A DNA stretch of 64,000 bases from Lewinella sp. LCG006 (lineage in GTDB: Bacteria; Bacteroidota; Bacteroidia; Chitinophagales; Saprospiraceae): contig NZ_CP160680.1 of NCBI RefSeq assembly GCF_040784935.1, positions 3,070,501-3,134,500 on the forward strand. Reading direction: 5' to 3'. The notes beneath the pieces were generated by a model. It was not told where the DNA came from, ran no database searches, and worked only from the letters and a program-made list of their open reading frames with translations. The first letter of the stretch is position 1. Every line of letters starts with the position of its first letter. A program made the position numbers and the translations under genes. Shown here piece by piece: positions 33,284 through 43,331 of the stretch.

Positions 33284-34834
33284 ATGAGATCATATTTAAT
33301 AGGTGTTTTACTGGTTGTATGCTTTGGAGCCACGTCGGTTGCCGCTCAGAAAGTAGCGATTCGTGTTGCGCCACAAACGGATGCACCTCAGATTAGCCGC
33401 CATATTTACGGGCATTTTGCCGAACACCTGGGCCGTTGTATTTACGGTGGGTTCTACGTGGGAGAAGACAGTGAAATTCCTAACACTGCCGGGGTAAGAA
33501 ACGATGTTGTCACGGCACTAAAGGAGCTTCAGATTCCCAATCTACGCTGGCCTGGTGGGTGCTTTGCCGATACCTACCACTGGAAAGACGGTATTGGCCC
33601 CAAAGAAGATCGCCCATCAATCCTGAATATCTGGTGGGGCAACGTCAAAGAAGACAACAGCTTTGGGACCCACGAGTTTCTCAATATGTGTGAGTTGCTC
33701 GGCACCGAGCCCTACCTTTCTGCGAATGTAGGAAGTGGTACTCCTCAGGAATTTACGGATTGGATCAAGTACACCAATCACCCTGCGGGGAGCAGCCCCA
33801 TGCCTGACCTCCGAGAAGAAAATGGCAGAGAAGAACCCTGGAAGGTGAAATTCTGGGGAGTTGGCAACGAAGCCTGGGGCTGCGGAGGGAACATGCGACC
33901 TGAATATTACGCCGATCTCTACCGTCGTTTCGCCACCTTCGCCACCGATTGGAACAACTCCGATGGCCTGGTGAGAATCGCTTCCGGAGCGAGCAGCTCC
34001 GACTATAATTGGACGGAAGTCTTGATGAAAAACATTCCTCACCAGTTGATCGAAGCCATTGCTTTGCATCATTATTCGGTGATCGATTGGGGAAACAAAG
34101 GGCCCTCCACGGAATTTTCTACAGAACAGTACTTCCGCATCATGCAGCAAGCACTGCGTATGGAAGACCTTATTCAGAGGCACGTAGCAATCATGGACAA
34201 GTACGATGAAAACAAAAAAGTAGCACTCTTTGTCGATGAATGGGGGGGCTGGTACGATGTTGAGCCCGGCACCAACCCTGGCTTTTTGTACCAACAAAAT
34301 ACGATGCGGGATGCCATGGTTGCCGGAGCAACGCTCAATATCTTCAATAACCATGCAGACCGGGTGAAGATGGCCAATCTGGCGCAGGCGGTGAATGTCT
34401 TGCAAGCGGTCATCCTTACGGAAGAAGAAAAGATGCTCCTGACGCCAACCTACCACGTCATGCGTATGTACAGTGTTCACCAGGATGCAACCCTACTTCC
34501 GCTGGCTTTCGAATCGCCGGTGTACACCTTCAATGGAGAGTCATTGCCCGCCGTTTCGGCGTCGGCTTCTGTCGATGAAGAAGGAGCTGTACATTTTTCC
34601 CTGGTAAATATTGATGCCGAAAAAGTACATACCATTGAGTTGGATGTTGCGGCCCTCAACCTGAGCAAAGTCTCCGGCGAAATACTCACTTCGGCCGCTT
34701 TGCAGGACCATAATACGTTCGAGCATCCCGATAAAATAATGCCGAAGGCTTTCACGAAAACAACGTTCAAAGCAGGAAAAATCCAATTAGAAGTTCCTCC
34801 TTTTTCCGTCATTGTCTTAACTGGAACAAAGTAA
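33284..34834 (+). CDS. GH51 alpha-L-arabinofuranosidase (short form)
   Basis: This retaining exo-enzyme removes alpha-L-arabinofuranosyl units from arabinan and side chains. The 516-residue protein has a signal peptide ending near VAAQ, a (beta/alpha)8 barrel and a C-terminal beta domain. The acid/base is Glu196 in GVGNEAWGC and the nucleophile is Glu319 in LFVDEWGGWY, both in normal context. The product should be periplasmic. The next gene begins 1 bp after its stop. A second GH51 of a different subtype lies at 38863. Confidence 0.95.
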   Translation: MRSYLIGVLLVVCFGATSVAAQKVAIRVAPQTDAPQISRHIYGHFAEHLGRCIYGGFYVGEDSEIPNTAGVRNDVVTALKELQIPNLRWPGGCFADTYHWKDGIGPKEDRPSILNIWWGNVKEDNSFGTHEFLNMCELLGTEPYLSANVGSGTPQEFTDWIKYTNHPAGSSPMPDLREENGREEPWKVKFWGVGNEAWGCGGNMRPEYYADLYRRFATFATDWNNSDGLVRIASGASSSDYNWTEVLMKNIPHQLIEAIALHHYSVIDWGNKGPSTEFSTEQYFRIMQQALRMEDLIQRHVAIMDKYDENKKVALFVDEWGGWYDVEPGTNPGFLYQQNTMRDAMVAGATLNIFNNHADRVKMANLAQAVNVLQAVILTEEEKMLLTPTYHVMRMYSVHQDATLLPLAFESPVYTFNGESLPAVSASASVDEEGAVHFSLVNIDAEKVHTIELDVAALNLSKVSGEILTSAALQDHNTFEHPDKIMPKAFTKTTFKAGKIQLEVPPFSVIVLTGTK

Positions 34835-34835
34835 A

Positions 34836-35849
34836 ATGAAGTACCCATTTCCTTTGGTAGGGTGCTTGGTATTGTTGTCCTCCTGGGCCTGTACCACGCC
34901 TCCTGAATCCGCGCCCGCAGCGGAAGAACCTCCGCCTGCTGAGGTAGCCGAGGCCGCGTTTAACAATCCGATTATCAAGGAGGTGTACACCGCTGACCCT
35001 GCTGCACTGGTACACGATGATACGGTCTGGCTTTACACCGGGCATGATGAGGCCGAACTCGATTTTAATTTTTATAAAATGAAGGAATGGCTGGTCTTTT
35101 CCTCCGTCAATATGGTGGATTGGCAGAGCTATCCTGTGCCATTACAGGTCAGTGATTTTTCGTGGGCAATGTCAGATGCCTGGGCCGCGCAGGTCATTGA
35201 AAGAAACGGTAAGTTTTACTGGTACGTGTCGGTAGAACACGCCACCATTACCGGCAAGGCCATCGGTGTAGCAGTGGCCGACAGTCCTCGTGGCCCCTTC
35301 AAGGATGCTCGCGGCACGGCATTGGTGACCAATGATATGACGACGGCAACCGACATTCGTTGGGATGATATCGACCCTACCGTTTTTATTGATCACGACG
35401 GGCAGGCTTATCTCTTCTGGGGGAATACCAAGTGTTATTATGCCCCCCTGAAAGAAAACATGACCGAGCTGGCCGGGGAAATAAAAGTGGTAGAAGGCCT
35501 GGAGGAATTTACCGAAGCTCCCTGGATTCATCAGCGGGGCGACTGGTATTACCTCTCTTACGCCCAGCAGTTTCCGGAAAAAACGGCTTACGCCATGTCG
35601 AAATCTATTCATGGTCCCTGGGAGTACAAGGGAATCTTGAACGAACTGGCCGGCAATTGTAACACCAACCATCAGGCCATCATTGAGTACCAGGGCGTAC
35701 CCTATTTTATTTACCACACAGGAGGCATTCAGCCACACGGTGGCAGTTTCCGCCGCTCGGTTTGTATTGATCGCCTTTACTACAATCCCGATGAGACCCT
35801 GCGCCGCGTAGTGATGACATCTGAGGGCATTGGAAACCAGGAATTATGA
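34836..35849 (+). CDS. GH43 glycosidase, lipoprotein (exo-acting type likely)
   Basis: The 337-residue protein has lipobox SSWAC (Cys19), an Ala/Pro/Glu-rich tether and a single GH43 propeller. The base Asp54 is in YTADPAALV, a second Asp in DDIDPTVFID and the acid Glu in FTEAPWIHQRGDWYYLSYA. Its short length and the preceding long tether fit an outer-membrane-anchored alpha-L-arabinofuranosidase or xylosidase. The gene overlaps the next GH43 by 4 bp (ATGA). Substrate is inferred from the locus. Confidence 0.88.
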   Translation: MKYPFPLVGCLVLLSSWACTTPPESAPAAEEPPPAEVAEAAFNNPIIKEVYTADPAALVHDDTVWLYTGHDEAELDFNFYKMKEWLVFSSVNMVDWQSYPVPLQVSDFSWAMSDAWAAQVIERNGKFYWYVSVEHATITGKAIGVAVADSPRGPFKDARGTALVTNDMTTATDIRWDDIDPTVFIDHDGQAYLFWGNTKCYYAPLKENMTELAGEIKVVEGLEEFTEAPWIHQRGDWYYLSYAQQFPEKTAYAMSKSIHGPWEYKGILNELAGNCNTNHQAIIEYQGVPYFIYHTGGIQPHGGSFRRSVCIDRLYYNPDETLRRVVMTSEGIGNQEL

Positions 35850-36841
35850 AAAAGCAAATTTACTTCGCAAGCATCTGTTTGTTTTGGACATGCCTGGGCA
35901 CAATGGCCTATGCGCAAACAACGGATATTAGGGTACATGACCCCGTAGTCATTCAGGAGGCAGGCACCTACCATCTGTTTTGCACAGGCAGAGGTATTGC
36001 CCATTTTACTTCTTCCGATCTGGAAAACTGGTCAGAGGCTGCTCCTGTATTTACAGAAAAACCCAGCTGGACTGACGAGGTCGTACCCGACTTTCGGAAC
36101 CACATCTGGGCACCGGATATCATCTTCCGCAACGGACAATACTATCTGTATTACTCCATTTCTGCTTTTGGCAAAAACACCTCGGCCATCGGTGTGGTGA
36201 CCAACAAAACCCTCAACGAGAAGAGCGCTGACTTCGGGTGGGTAGACCACGGAATCGTTATCCAGTCGCATCCCAATCGCGATTTGTGGAATGCCATTGA
36301 CCCCAATATTGTCTTTGACGAAAAGGGAACACCCTGGATGTCGTTCGGCTCCTTTTGGAATGGTCTCAAGCTGGTGAAATTGGATGATTCCCTCTTGAGT
36401 ATCGCCCAGCCTCAGGAGTGGCACACCATTGCTCGCCGTGAACGCAGCTTTGAGCTGAGCGATACCAATCCTGGTGATGCTGCGCTGGAAGCTCCTTTTA
36501 TCTTCCAGAAAGACGGCTGGTATTACCTGTTTCTCTCCTGGGACTTGTGTTGCCGTGGGGAAGACAGCACTTATAAGGTGGTGGTCGGGCGATCACGTTC
36601 GGTAGAGGGGCCTTATTTTGATCGGGATCAGAAAAACCTCTTCCACGGCGGCGGTAGCCTGGTTGTCAAGGGCAACGAGAACTGGTATGGTGCGGGCCAT
36701 TGCAGTGTTTACACTTTTGGGGAAGAAGACTACCTCTTTTTGCATGCTTATGATGCCAAAGACGAGGGGCGCTCCAAGTTGAAAGTCAGAACGATCCGTT
36801 GGAGTGCCGATGGTTGGCCATTCGTAGAACCTTTGAAATAA
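35846..36841 (+). CDS. GH43 arabinan endo-1,5-alpha-L-arabinosidase, periplasmic
   Basis: The 331-residue protein has a cleavable signal peptide (to MAYAQ, about residue 24) and one GH43 propeller. The base is Asp32 in RVHDPVVI, with AIDPNIVFD and the acid Glu in AALEAPFIFQKDGWYYLFLSWDLCC, the sequence style of endo-arabinanases such as AbnA. It lacks the C-terminal domain of the 31710 enzyme and is probably soluble in the periplasm, where it would process imported oligosaccharides. The start overlaps the previous stop by 4 bp. Confidence 0.9.
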   Translation: MKKQIYFASICLFWTCLGTMAYAQTTDIRVHDPVVIQEAGTYHLFCTGRGIAHFTSSDLENWSEAAPVFTEKPSWTDEVVPDFRNHIWAPDIIFRNGQYYLYYSISAFGKNTSAIGVVTNKTLNEKSADFGWVDHGIVIQSHPNRDLWNAIDPNIVFDEKGTPWMSFGSFWNGLKLVKLDDSLLSIAQPQEWHTIARRERSFELSDTNPGDAALEAPFIFQKDGWYYLFLSWDLCCRGEDSTYKVVVGRSRSVEGPYFDRDQKNLFHGGGSLVVKGNENWYGAGHCSVYTFGEEDYLFLHAYDAKDEGRSKLKVRTIRWSADGWPFVEPLK

Positions 36842-36843
36842 GC

Positions 36844-38838
36844 ATGATGCAAACGAATTTGACCACCTTGAAAACATTAGTCGGGCGCAGCATGACCTAC
36901 TTGGGCTGTTGCTTATTGCTAGGATGCCAATCAGCTCCGGCTCCGGCCTCAACGGAAGCAGCCCAACCCGACTATGCTCTCACTCCGGTAGACATTCGTA
37001 ATGTACATTTAGAAGATGATTTTTGGCTGCCTATCATCAAGCGGGTACAAGAAAAAACCATCGAATACGCCCTCAAAAAATGCCAGGAAGAAGGCCGCCT
37101 GGAAAATTTTCTGATTGCGGGAAAACAACTTCCAGGTGAAGTGAGAGGGCAAATGCCTTTTGACGATACCGATGTTTACAAAATTATTGAAGGTGCTTCC
37201 AACTCCTTGATCAGTGCTCCAAATCCAGCATTGGAGGCCCTGCTTGATACCTTAATTGAGATCATCGCCGTAGGGCAGGAAGAAGATGGTTACCTCACTA
37301 CCTGGCGGACCATCAACCCTGCAGCTCCTCCAGCTCCCTGGGTGCCCGTAGAGGAAGGAGTACGCTGGGAATCGCTCGGTGCCAGCCACGAACTCTACAA
37401 TGCGGGGCACATGTACGAGGCCGCCTACACCCATTATCTGGCTACCGGAAAAAGAAACTTCTTGGATATCGCATTGAAAAATGCGGACCTCCTGGTAGCT
37501 ACTTTTGGCGAAGCAGAAGGGAAAATCCACAACGTCCCCGGCCATCAGATTGTCGAAACCGGCTTGATTAAACTTTATCAGCTGACCGAAAACCAAGCTT
37601 ACCTCACTTTAGCCAAATACTTTCTGGATAATCGGGGGAATGCCGCAAATCATCCGCTTTATGGCCCTTACTCCCAGGATCATCTTCCAGTAGTAGACCA
37701 GGACGAGGTAGTTGGGCACGCTGTGCGCGCGGTGTATATGTACGCGGCGATGACGGATATAGCGGTGCTATTGCAAGACTCGGCCTACCAAAATGCCGTT
37801 GATAAACTCTGGGAAAACATGGTGGGTAAGAAAATGTACCTCACCGGAGGTATTGGCGCCCGCCACGAAGGAGAGTCTTTTGGTGACAATTACGAGTTGC
37901 CCAACCTTACCGCTTACAGCGAAACCTGTGCAGCGATTGGCAGTGTTTACTGGAACCATCGCCTTCACCGTCAGAGCGGGAAGGTGGATTATTTCGATAT
38001 CATCGAACGTACCCTCTACAATGGTCTCATTGCGGGCTTATCGCTGGATGGTACCCAGTTTTTCTACCCCAATGCCCTTGAAGCTGATGGTGTTTACACT
38101 TTCAATCGGGGAGCATGCACGCGTCAGAGTTGGTTTGATTGTTCCTGTTGCCCTACCAATATCATTCGCTTCCTGCCTGCTTTGCCAGGCTTGCTCTATT
38201 CAAAAGAAGCGCAGACCATTTACACCAATCTTTACGCTGGCAGCACCAGTAAAGTAAGCTTGGAAAACGGCACTTTTACCCTCAAGCAGACCACCGCCTA
38301 CCCTTGGGAAGGCAGGGTGAAGATGACTATCAATCCGGAAAAAGCGACGGCTGCGACCTTCAAATTTCGGATTCCTTCCTGGGCAAGAAACAGCCCTGCT
38401 CCGGGTGGTCTCTATCATTACCAGCAAAAAGAAACGACGATACCCACCATTGCGCTCAACGGAAAACCCTTTGAGGCCAGTATGGAAGGCGGTTATTTTA
38501 CCATCAACAGAACCTGGGAGCAGGGTGATGAAGTTAGCCTGGATTTCCCGATGCCAGTACGCATGGTCGAAGCTCGGGCAGAAGTAACAGAGGATCAAGG
38601 TAAGGCCGCCCTGGAGAGAGGCCCATTGGTATACGCTGTAGAAGGCATTGACAATCCTACCGGTTTTGCAGGAATAACGCTCGCGGAAACCGACACCTTT
38701 GCGGTACAGGAAAAGCAAGACTTGCTCGGGGGTATTCGGATATTAACCAATGAAAAACTCACGGCCATTCCCTATTACGCCTGGTCGAACCGGGGGATAG
38801 GAAAAATGAAAGTCTGGTTAGACAGCAGTAAAAAATAA
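36844..38838 (+). CDS. GH127 beta-L-arabinofuranosidase, lipoprotein
   Basis: The ATG at 36844 directly follows the previous stop; an in-frame ATG at 36799 lies inside the GH43 gene. The 664-residue product has lipobox LLLGC (Cys28), an (alpha/alpha)6 barrel and a C-terminal beta domain. The metal and nucleophile residues of the family are present: Glu360 and Cys362 in YSETCAA, and Cys435-Cys436 in FDCSCCPTN, with Cys435 as the expected cysteine nucleophile. GH127 enzymes remove beta-L-arabinofuranose, found in plant extensin and complex pectin, so the locus can handle more than simple alpha-arabinan. Confidence 0.92.
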   Translation: MMQTNLTTLKTLVGRSMTYLGCCLLLGCQSAPAPASTEAAQPDYALTPVDIRNVHLEDDFWLPIIKRVQEKTIEYALKKCQEEGRLENFLIAGKQLPGEVRGQMPFDDTDVYKIIEGASNSLISAPNPALEALLDTLIEIIAVGQEEDGYLTTWRTINPAAPPAPWVPVEEGVRWESLGASHELYNAGHMYEAAYTHYLATGKRNFLDIALKNADLLVATFGEAEGKIHNVPGHQIVETGLIKLYQLTENQAYLTLAKYFLDNRGNAANHPLYGPYSQDHLPVVDQDEVVGHAVRAVYMYAAMTDIAVLLQDSAYQNAVDKLWENMVGKKMYLTGGIGARHEGESFGDNYELPNLTAYSETCAAIGSVYWNHRLHRQSGKVDYFDIIERTLYNGLIAGLSLDGTQFFYPNALEADGVYTFNRGACTRQSWFDCSCCPTNIIRFLPALPGLLYSKEAQTIYTNLYAGSTSKVSLENGTFTLKQTTAYPWEGRVKMTINPEKATAATFKFRIPSWARNSPAPGGLYHYQQKETTIPTIALNGKPFEASMEGGYFTINRTWEQGDEVSLDFPMPVRMVEARAEVTEDQGKAALERGPLVYAVEGIDNPTGFAGITLAETDTFAVQEKQDLLGGIRILTNEKLTAIPYYAWSNRGIGKMKVWLDSSKK

Positions 38839-38862
38839 TTAAAAAGTTTCAATCATATACTT

Positions 38863-40857
38863 ATGAAATCATTGTGGAAAGGGCTCGCCCTGATACTCGT
38901 CTTAAGCATTTGCAGTCTAAAAGTGCTGGTAGCTCAGTCAGACGCTTACCAGCTGACCATTGACGCCAGCACATCAAAAGCAAAAATACAGCCGACGATG
39001 TACGGCATCTTCTTTGAAGACATCAATTTTGCGGCCGATGGAGGCCTTTATGCAGAATTGGTAAAGAACCGCGGTTTCGAATTTCCCCTTCCAAAGATGG
39101 GCTGGTTGGAACCCAACAGTGACCGCCATTCGCTTAATACCGCCTCGGGAATGGGCACCATCATTAAAACCGAAAACCAGCCTGCTAACCGCAACATCTT
39201 GCGCGTAATGGTGAATAACGACCAGGGCTACGAACTGATCAATGAAGGCTTTCGCGGGATGGGCATCAAGGAAGGGCAGGCATACGACCTTTCCTTCCAG
39301 GCGGCAAAAGGAGAGGGGCGTATTTCTCAAATCAACTTCCAACTCATTGGTGAAAACGGTAAAGTTATTGGTGAAACCTCCGTCGCGCCAACCAGCGCCA
39401 ATTGGCAAGTTTACACTTCGGTCATCAAAGCTGATGCAACTGCCGAAAAAGCCCGTTTAAAGATCACCTTCCAAGGCACCGGACTGATTGATCTGGATAT
39501 GATTTCCTTGTTTCCACAGGATACCTGGAAAGGCCGTAAGTACGGACTCCGCAAGGACCTGGTGCAACTTTTGTACGATATGGACCCTGGCTTCCTGCGC
39601 TTTCCCGGAGGTTGTATCGTGGAAGGGCGGACGCTGGCCCAACGTTACCAATGGAAGAAAACCGTTGGTCCGATTGAAGAAAGAGAAGCCTTGGTCAATC
39701 GCTGGAACACAGAATTCAACCATCGCTTAACGCCCGACTATTATCAAAGTTTTGGCTTGGGCTTTTTTGAATACTTCCAGTTAGCGGAAGATATTGGCGC
39801 AGAAGCCATGCCTATCCTCGGTTGTGGGATGGCCTGCCAATTCAACACCGGAGAGCTGGTACCCATGGACGAACTGGGGCCCTACGTGCAGGATGCCCTC
39901 GATCTGATCGAGTTTGCCAACGGTGATGTATCCACGCCTTGGGGAAAAGTAAGAAGTGAGATGGGGCACCCCGAGCCTTTCAATATGACCTACATTGGCA
40001 TCGGTAATGAACAATGGGGACCAGAATACATCAAGCGCTACCTGGTGTTTGAGGAGGCCATCAAAGCCAAGTACCCCGACATCGTCATTATTTCCGGCAG
40101 CGGCCCCTTCCCCGATGGTGAGTACTTCGAATACGGCATGGAGGAACTTACCAAGCTTAACGCCGCGATTGTGGATGAGCATTATTACCGTTCACCGGAA
40201 TGGTTTCGCGAAAATGCGACCCGCTATGATAGTTACGACCGCAATGGTCCCAAAATATTTGCAGGAGAGTACGCTGCCCAGAGTGTGGCCATCGCGAGCC
40301 CGGATAACAAAAATAACTGGAATTGTGCACTGTCTGAAGCGGCTTACATGACCGGCTTGGAGCGCAATGCTGACCTGGTAGTGATGACCTCCTACGCGCC
40401 ACTGATGGCCCACGCAGAAGGCTGGCAATGGACACCGGATATGATCTGGTTCAATAACCTCCAAGCTTACGGTACCGCCAATTATTATGTGCAAAAAATG
40501 TATGCCAACAATGCGGGAACCGATCTGCTACAGGTGACCCTGGACGGGCAACCAGTGACGGGCCAGCACCAACTGTATGCTTCTTCCGTGATGGACGAAA
40601 ACACCAATCAGGTGATCGTAAAAGTAGCCAATACCGGTGCGGAAGCACAGTCCCTAAAGCTGGTATTCAACGGAGCAAAAGTAGGCAAAGAAGCAGAAGT
40701 ATGGACCATGGCTACCGATGAACTCGAAGCCGTGAACTCCTTCGAGGAGCCTATGAAGATAAGCCCGCAGGCCAGTACTGCAATGTTGAAAAAAAGCAGC
40801 TTAGAGGTAAAAATTCCTGCGCACGCATTCGTCGTTTACAAAATCGGTTTGCGCTAA
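38863..40857 (+). CDS. GH51 alpha-L-arabinofuranosidase (long form)
   Basis: This 664-residue enzyme has a signal peptide ending near VLVAQ, an early FFEDINFAADGGLYAELVKNRGFE motif, an inserted CBM4-like beta domain (about 90-220), the catalytic barrel and a C-terminal beta domain. The acid/base is Glu383 in IGIGNEQWG and the nucleophile is Glu469 in IFAGEYAA. The long form resembles plant and fungal-type arabinofuranosidases and differs from the short GH51 at 33284. Two subtypes in one operon suggest different linkage preferences. araB starts 11 bp later. Confidence 0.93.
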   Translation: MKSLWKGLALILVLSICSLKVLVAQSDAYQLTIDASTSKAKIQPTMYGIFFEDINFAADGGLYAELVKNRGFEFPLPKMGWLEPNSDRHSLNTASGMGTIIKTENQPANRNILRVMVNNDQGYELINEGFRGMGIKEGQAYDLSFQAAKGEGRISQINFQLIGENGKVIGETSVAPTSANWQVYTSVIKADATAEKARLKITFQGTGLIDLDMISLFPQDTWKGRKYGLRKDLVQLLYDMDPGFLRFPGGCIVEGRTLAQRYQWKKTVGPIEEREALVNRWNTEFNHRLTPDYYQSFGLGFFEYFQLAEDIGAEAMPILGCGMACQFNTGELVPMDELGPYVQDALDLIEFANGDVSTPWGKVRSEMGHPEPFNMTYIGIGNEQWGPEYIKRYLVFEEAIKAKYPDIVIISGSGPFPDGEYFEYGMEELTKLNAAIVDEHYYRSPEWFRENATRYDSYDRNGPKIFAGEYAAQSVAIASPDNKNNWNCALSEAAYMTGLERNADLVVMTSYAPLMAHAEGWQWTPDMIWFNNLQAYGTANYYVQKMYANNAGTDLLQVTLDGQPVTGQHQLYASSVMDENTNQVIVKVANTGAEAQSLKLVFNGAKVGKEAEVWTMATDELEAVNSFEEPMKISPQASTAMLKKSSLEVKIPAHAFVVYKIGLR

Positions 40858-40868
40858 AATAAAGACCA

Positions 40869-42554
40869 ATGAAAAATTATGTAATTGGGCTGGACTATGG
40901 TAGTGACTCTGTTCGGGCCGTATTGATCGATGCCGATAACGGGAAGGAACTGAGCAGCAGTGTTTACTGGTACCCCCGCTGGAAAGCAGGGGCGTATTGT
41001 GAACCAGATCACAATCAATTTCGCCAGCATCCCCTGGACCATATTGAAGGCTTGGAAAGCACGATCCGCGAAGTCGTCAAGTCTTCAGGAGTTGCTGCCG
41101 CCAGCGTGAAGGGGATTTGTGTAGACACAACGGGCAGCTCACCCGTGCCGGTAGATAAGCACGGGACACCTTTGGCTTTGTTGCCCGCATTTGCCGAAAA
41201 CCCCAACGCGATGATGGTGCTTTGGAAAGACCACACCGCCATCAAGGAAGCCGAAGAAATCAACGAGTTAGCAGCCAATTGGGGCGGAGAAGATTACACC
41301 AAATACGAGGGGGGCATCTACTCCTCGGAATGGTTTTGGGCGAAAATATTGCACATCGTCAGAACCGATGCTGCCGTACGAGCGCACGCCTACTCCTGGG
41401 TAGAGCATTGCGACCTGATGACTTACATGCTGGTTGGAGGAGAGAACCTGCCTGCCTTTAAGAGAAGCCGTTGTGCGGCGGGCCACAAGGCCATGTGGCA
41501 CGAAGATTGGGACGGCTTGCCTCCTAAAGCTTTCCTCGAAAAACTACATCCTTATCTCGCGGAGGTGCGGGATCGTTTGTACCAGGATACTTACACTTCC
41601 GACCAGGTTGCTGGTACGCTAAGTGCTGCCTGGGCCGAAAAACTGGGACTGACGACAGCTACCGTTGTTGCGGTCGGCACTTTTGATGCCCATGCCGGAG
41701 CAGTAGGAGCAGGGATCGAAGAGTACAGCCTCGTGCGGGTAATGGGCACTTCTACCTGTGACATCATGGTGGCTCCGAACGCAGTAATCGGCAGCAAAAC
41801 GGTGGCAGGTATTTGTGGTCAGGTCAATGGCTCGGTCCTGCCCGGGTGGGTAGGGCTGGAAGCTGGGCAATCCGCTTTTGGCGATGTATTGGCCTGGTTT
41901 AAGAGCATTCTGATGTGGCCATTGGATAACCTGATCGCCGAAAGTGAGCTGCTGAACGAAGCACAAAAACAGGCCTTACTCACGGAGGCTGAGCGCAAGC
42001 TTATCCCCACATTGGCCCGTCAGGCCGAATACCTTCCGCTATCCGAGAGTCTTCCTACGGCCCTGGATTGGATCAATGGTCGGCGAACACCGGATGCCAA
42101 CCAGGCGCTGAAAAGTGCCTTCTCCAACTTGTCCTTGGGCACCAAAGCGCCGCATCTTTTCAAGGCTTTGGTTCATGCCATTTGCTTTGGTTCCAAAAAG
42201 ATTGTGGATCGTTTTGAGGAAGAAGGTGTGACAATCAAAAAGATTATTGGCATCGGAGGAGTGGCGCGCAAATCGCCTTTTATCATGCAAACCCTGGCCA
42301 ATGTGCTGAACCGCCCCATAGCGGTGGCCAGCTCTGATTATGCCCCCGCGCTGGGTGCCGCCATCTACGCGGCAGTAGCTGCCGGGCTTTACCCGGATGT
42401 AGCAACGGCCAGCACCCAATTGGCGAGTGCTGTAGAAGCAGAATATTACCCTCAGGCAGAGCAAGTGGAAAAATTCAAGCCGCTAAACGCTGATTACGAG
42501 GCATTGGCTAAATTTGTTGAAACCATCACTGCTGAAAAGCTGGCAAAAAAATAG
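40869..42554 (+). CDS. araB: Ribulokinase
   Basis: AraB phosphorylates L-ribulose with ATP to L-ribulose 5-phosphate in the cytoplasm. The 561-residue protein is a FGGY-family kinase with the N-terminal phosphate loop YVIGLDYGSDSVRAVL, the substrate-region motif CVDTTGSSPVPVD and a C-terminal IIGIGGVARKSPFIMQ block. Length and motifs fit ribulokinases better than xylulokinases. It is followed by araD after 5 bp, so gene order is araB-araD-araA. Confidence 0.96.
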   Translation: MKNYVIGLDYGSDSVRAVLIDADNGKELSSSVYWYPRWKAGAYCEPDHNQFRQHPLDHIEGLESTIREVVKSSGVAAASVKGICVDTTGSSPVPVDKHGTPLALLPAFAENPNAMMVLWKDHTAIKEAEEINELAANWGGEDYTKYEGGIYSSEWFWAKILHIVRTDAAVRAHAYSWVEHCDLMTYMLVGGENLPAFKRSRCAAGHKAMWHEDWDGLPPKAFLEKLHPYLAEVRDRLYQDTYTSDQVAGTLSAAWAEKLGLTTATVVAVGTFDAHAGAVGAGIEEYSLVRVMGTSTCDIMVAPNAVIGSKTVAGICGQVNGSVLPGWVGLEAGQSAFGDVLAWFKSILMWPLDNLIAESELLNEAQKQALLTEAERKLIPTLARQAEYLPLSESLPTALDWINGRRTPDANQALKSAFSNLSLGTKAPHLFKALVHAICFGSKKIVDRFEEEGVTIKKIIGIGGVARKSPFIMQTLANVLNRPIAVASSDYAPALGAAIYAAVAAGLYPDVATASTQLASAVEAEYYPQAEQVEKFKPLNADYEALAKFVETITAEKLAKK

Positions 42555-42559
42555 ATCAC

Positions 42560-43261
42560 ATGGAGCAGTTTAAATCTTTACGTGAGGAATGTTACGAGGC
42601 CAATATGGAGCTGAATGCGCTCAATCTGGTGATTTATACTTTCGGGAACGTTAGTGCGGTAGATCGTGCAGCAGGGGTGTTTGCCATCAAACCGAGCGGC
42701 GTGCCTTATGAGGTTTTAAAACCCGAAGACATCGTGATTCTCGACTTCGACAATAAGCTTATTGATGGCAAGATGCGCCCGTCTTCGGATACCCGCACCC
42801 ACGCCTGGCTCTATAAGAATTGGGCAAACATCGGTGGGATCGCGCATACCCATGCGACCTATTCTGTAGCTTGGGCACAGGCCCAAAGGGATATCCCGAT
42901 TATGGGCACGACCCATGCCGATCATCTGACGGAAGACATTCCCTGTGCCGCACCGATGAGTGATGAACTCATTGAAGGAAACTATGAGCATAATACCGGC
43001 ATCCAAATCACGGATTGCTTCCGGGAGCGCAACCTGGATTATGAAGAGGTGCCCATGGTGTTGTTGGGCAACCACGGTCCTTTTACCTGGGGAAAGAACG
43101 CAGCAAAGGCCGTTTACCACAGTAAAGTACTGGAAGAAGTAGCCAGAATGGCTTACTTGGCATTACAAATTAATCCCAATGCCCCACGTCTTAAAGACGC
43201 ACTGATCAAAAAACATTACGAACGAAAGCACGGCAAAAATGCCTATTACGGACAGGCGTAA
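42560..43261 (+). CDS. araD: L-ribulose-5-phosphate 4-epimerase
   Basis: AraD converts L-ribulose 5-phosphate to D-xylulose 5-phosphate, the link to the pentose phosphate pathway. The 233-residue class II aldolase-like protein has the zinc-binding histidines in IAHTHATYSVAWAQ and a conserved TTHADHL segment, plus the GNHGPFTWG loop. Length matches the E. coli enzyme (231 residues). It lies between araB and araA. Confidence 0.96.
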   Translation: MEQFKSLREECYEANMELNALNLVIYTFGNVSAVDRAAGVFAIKPSGVPYEVLKPEDIVILDFDNKLIDGKMRPSSDTRTHAWLYKNWANIGGIAHTHATYSVAWAQAQRDIPIMGTTHADHLTEDIPCAAPMSDELIEGNYEHNTGIQITDCFRERNLDYEEVPMVLLGNHGPFTWGKNAAKAVYHSKVLEEVARMAYLALQINPNAPRLKDALIKKHYERKHGKNAYYGQA

Positions 43262-43331
43262 GGAGAAGTAGCCTCCTGCCGCTTTAGTCTTTTGGTCAAA
43301 AAAAATAATCATTGAAAACAAGCATTGCAAG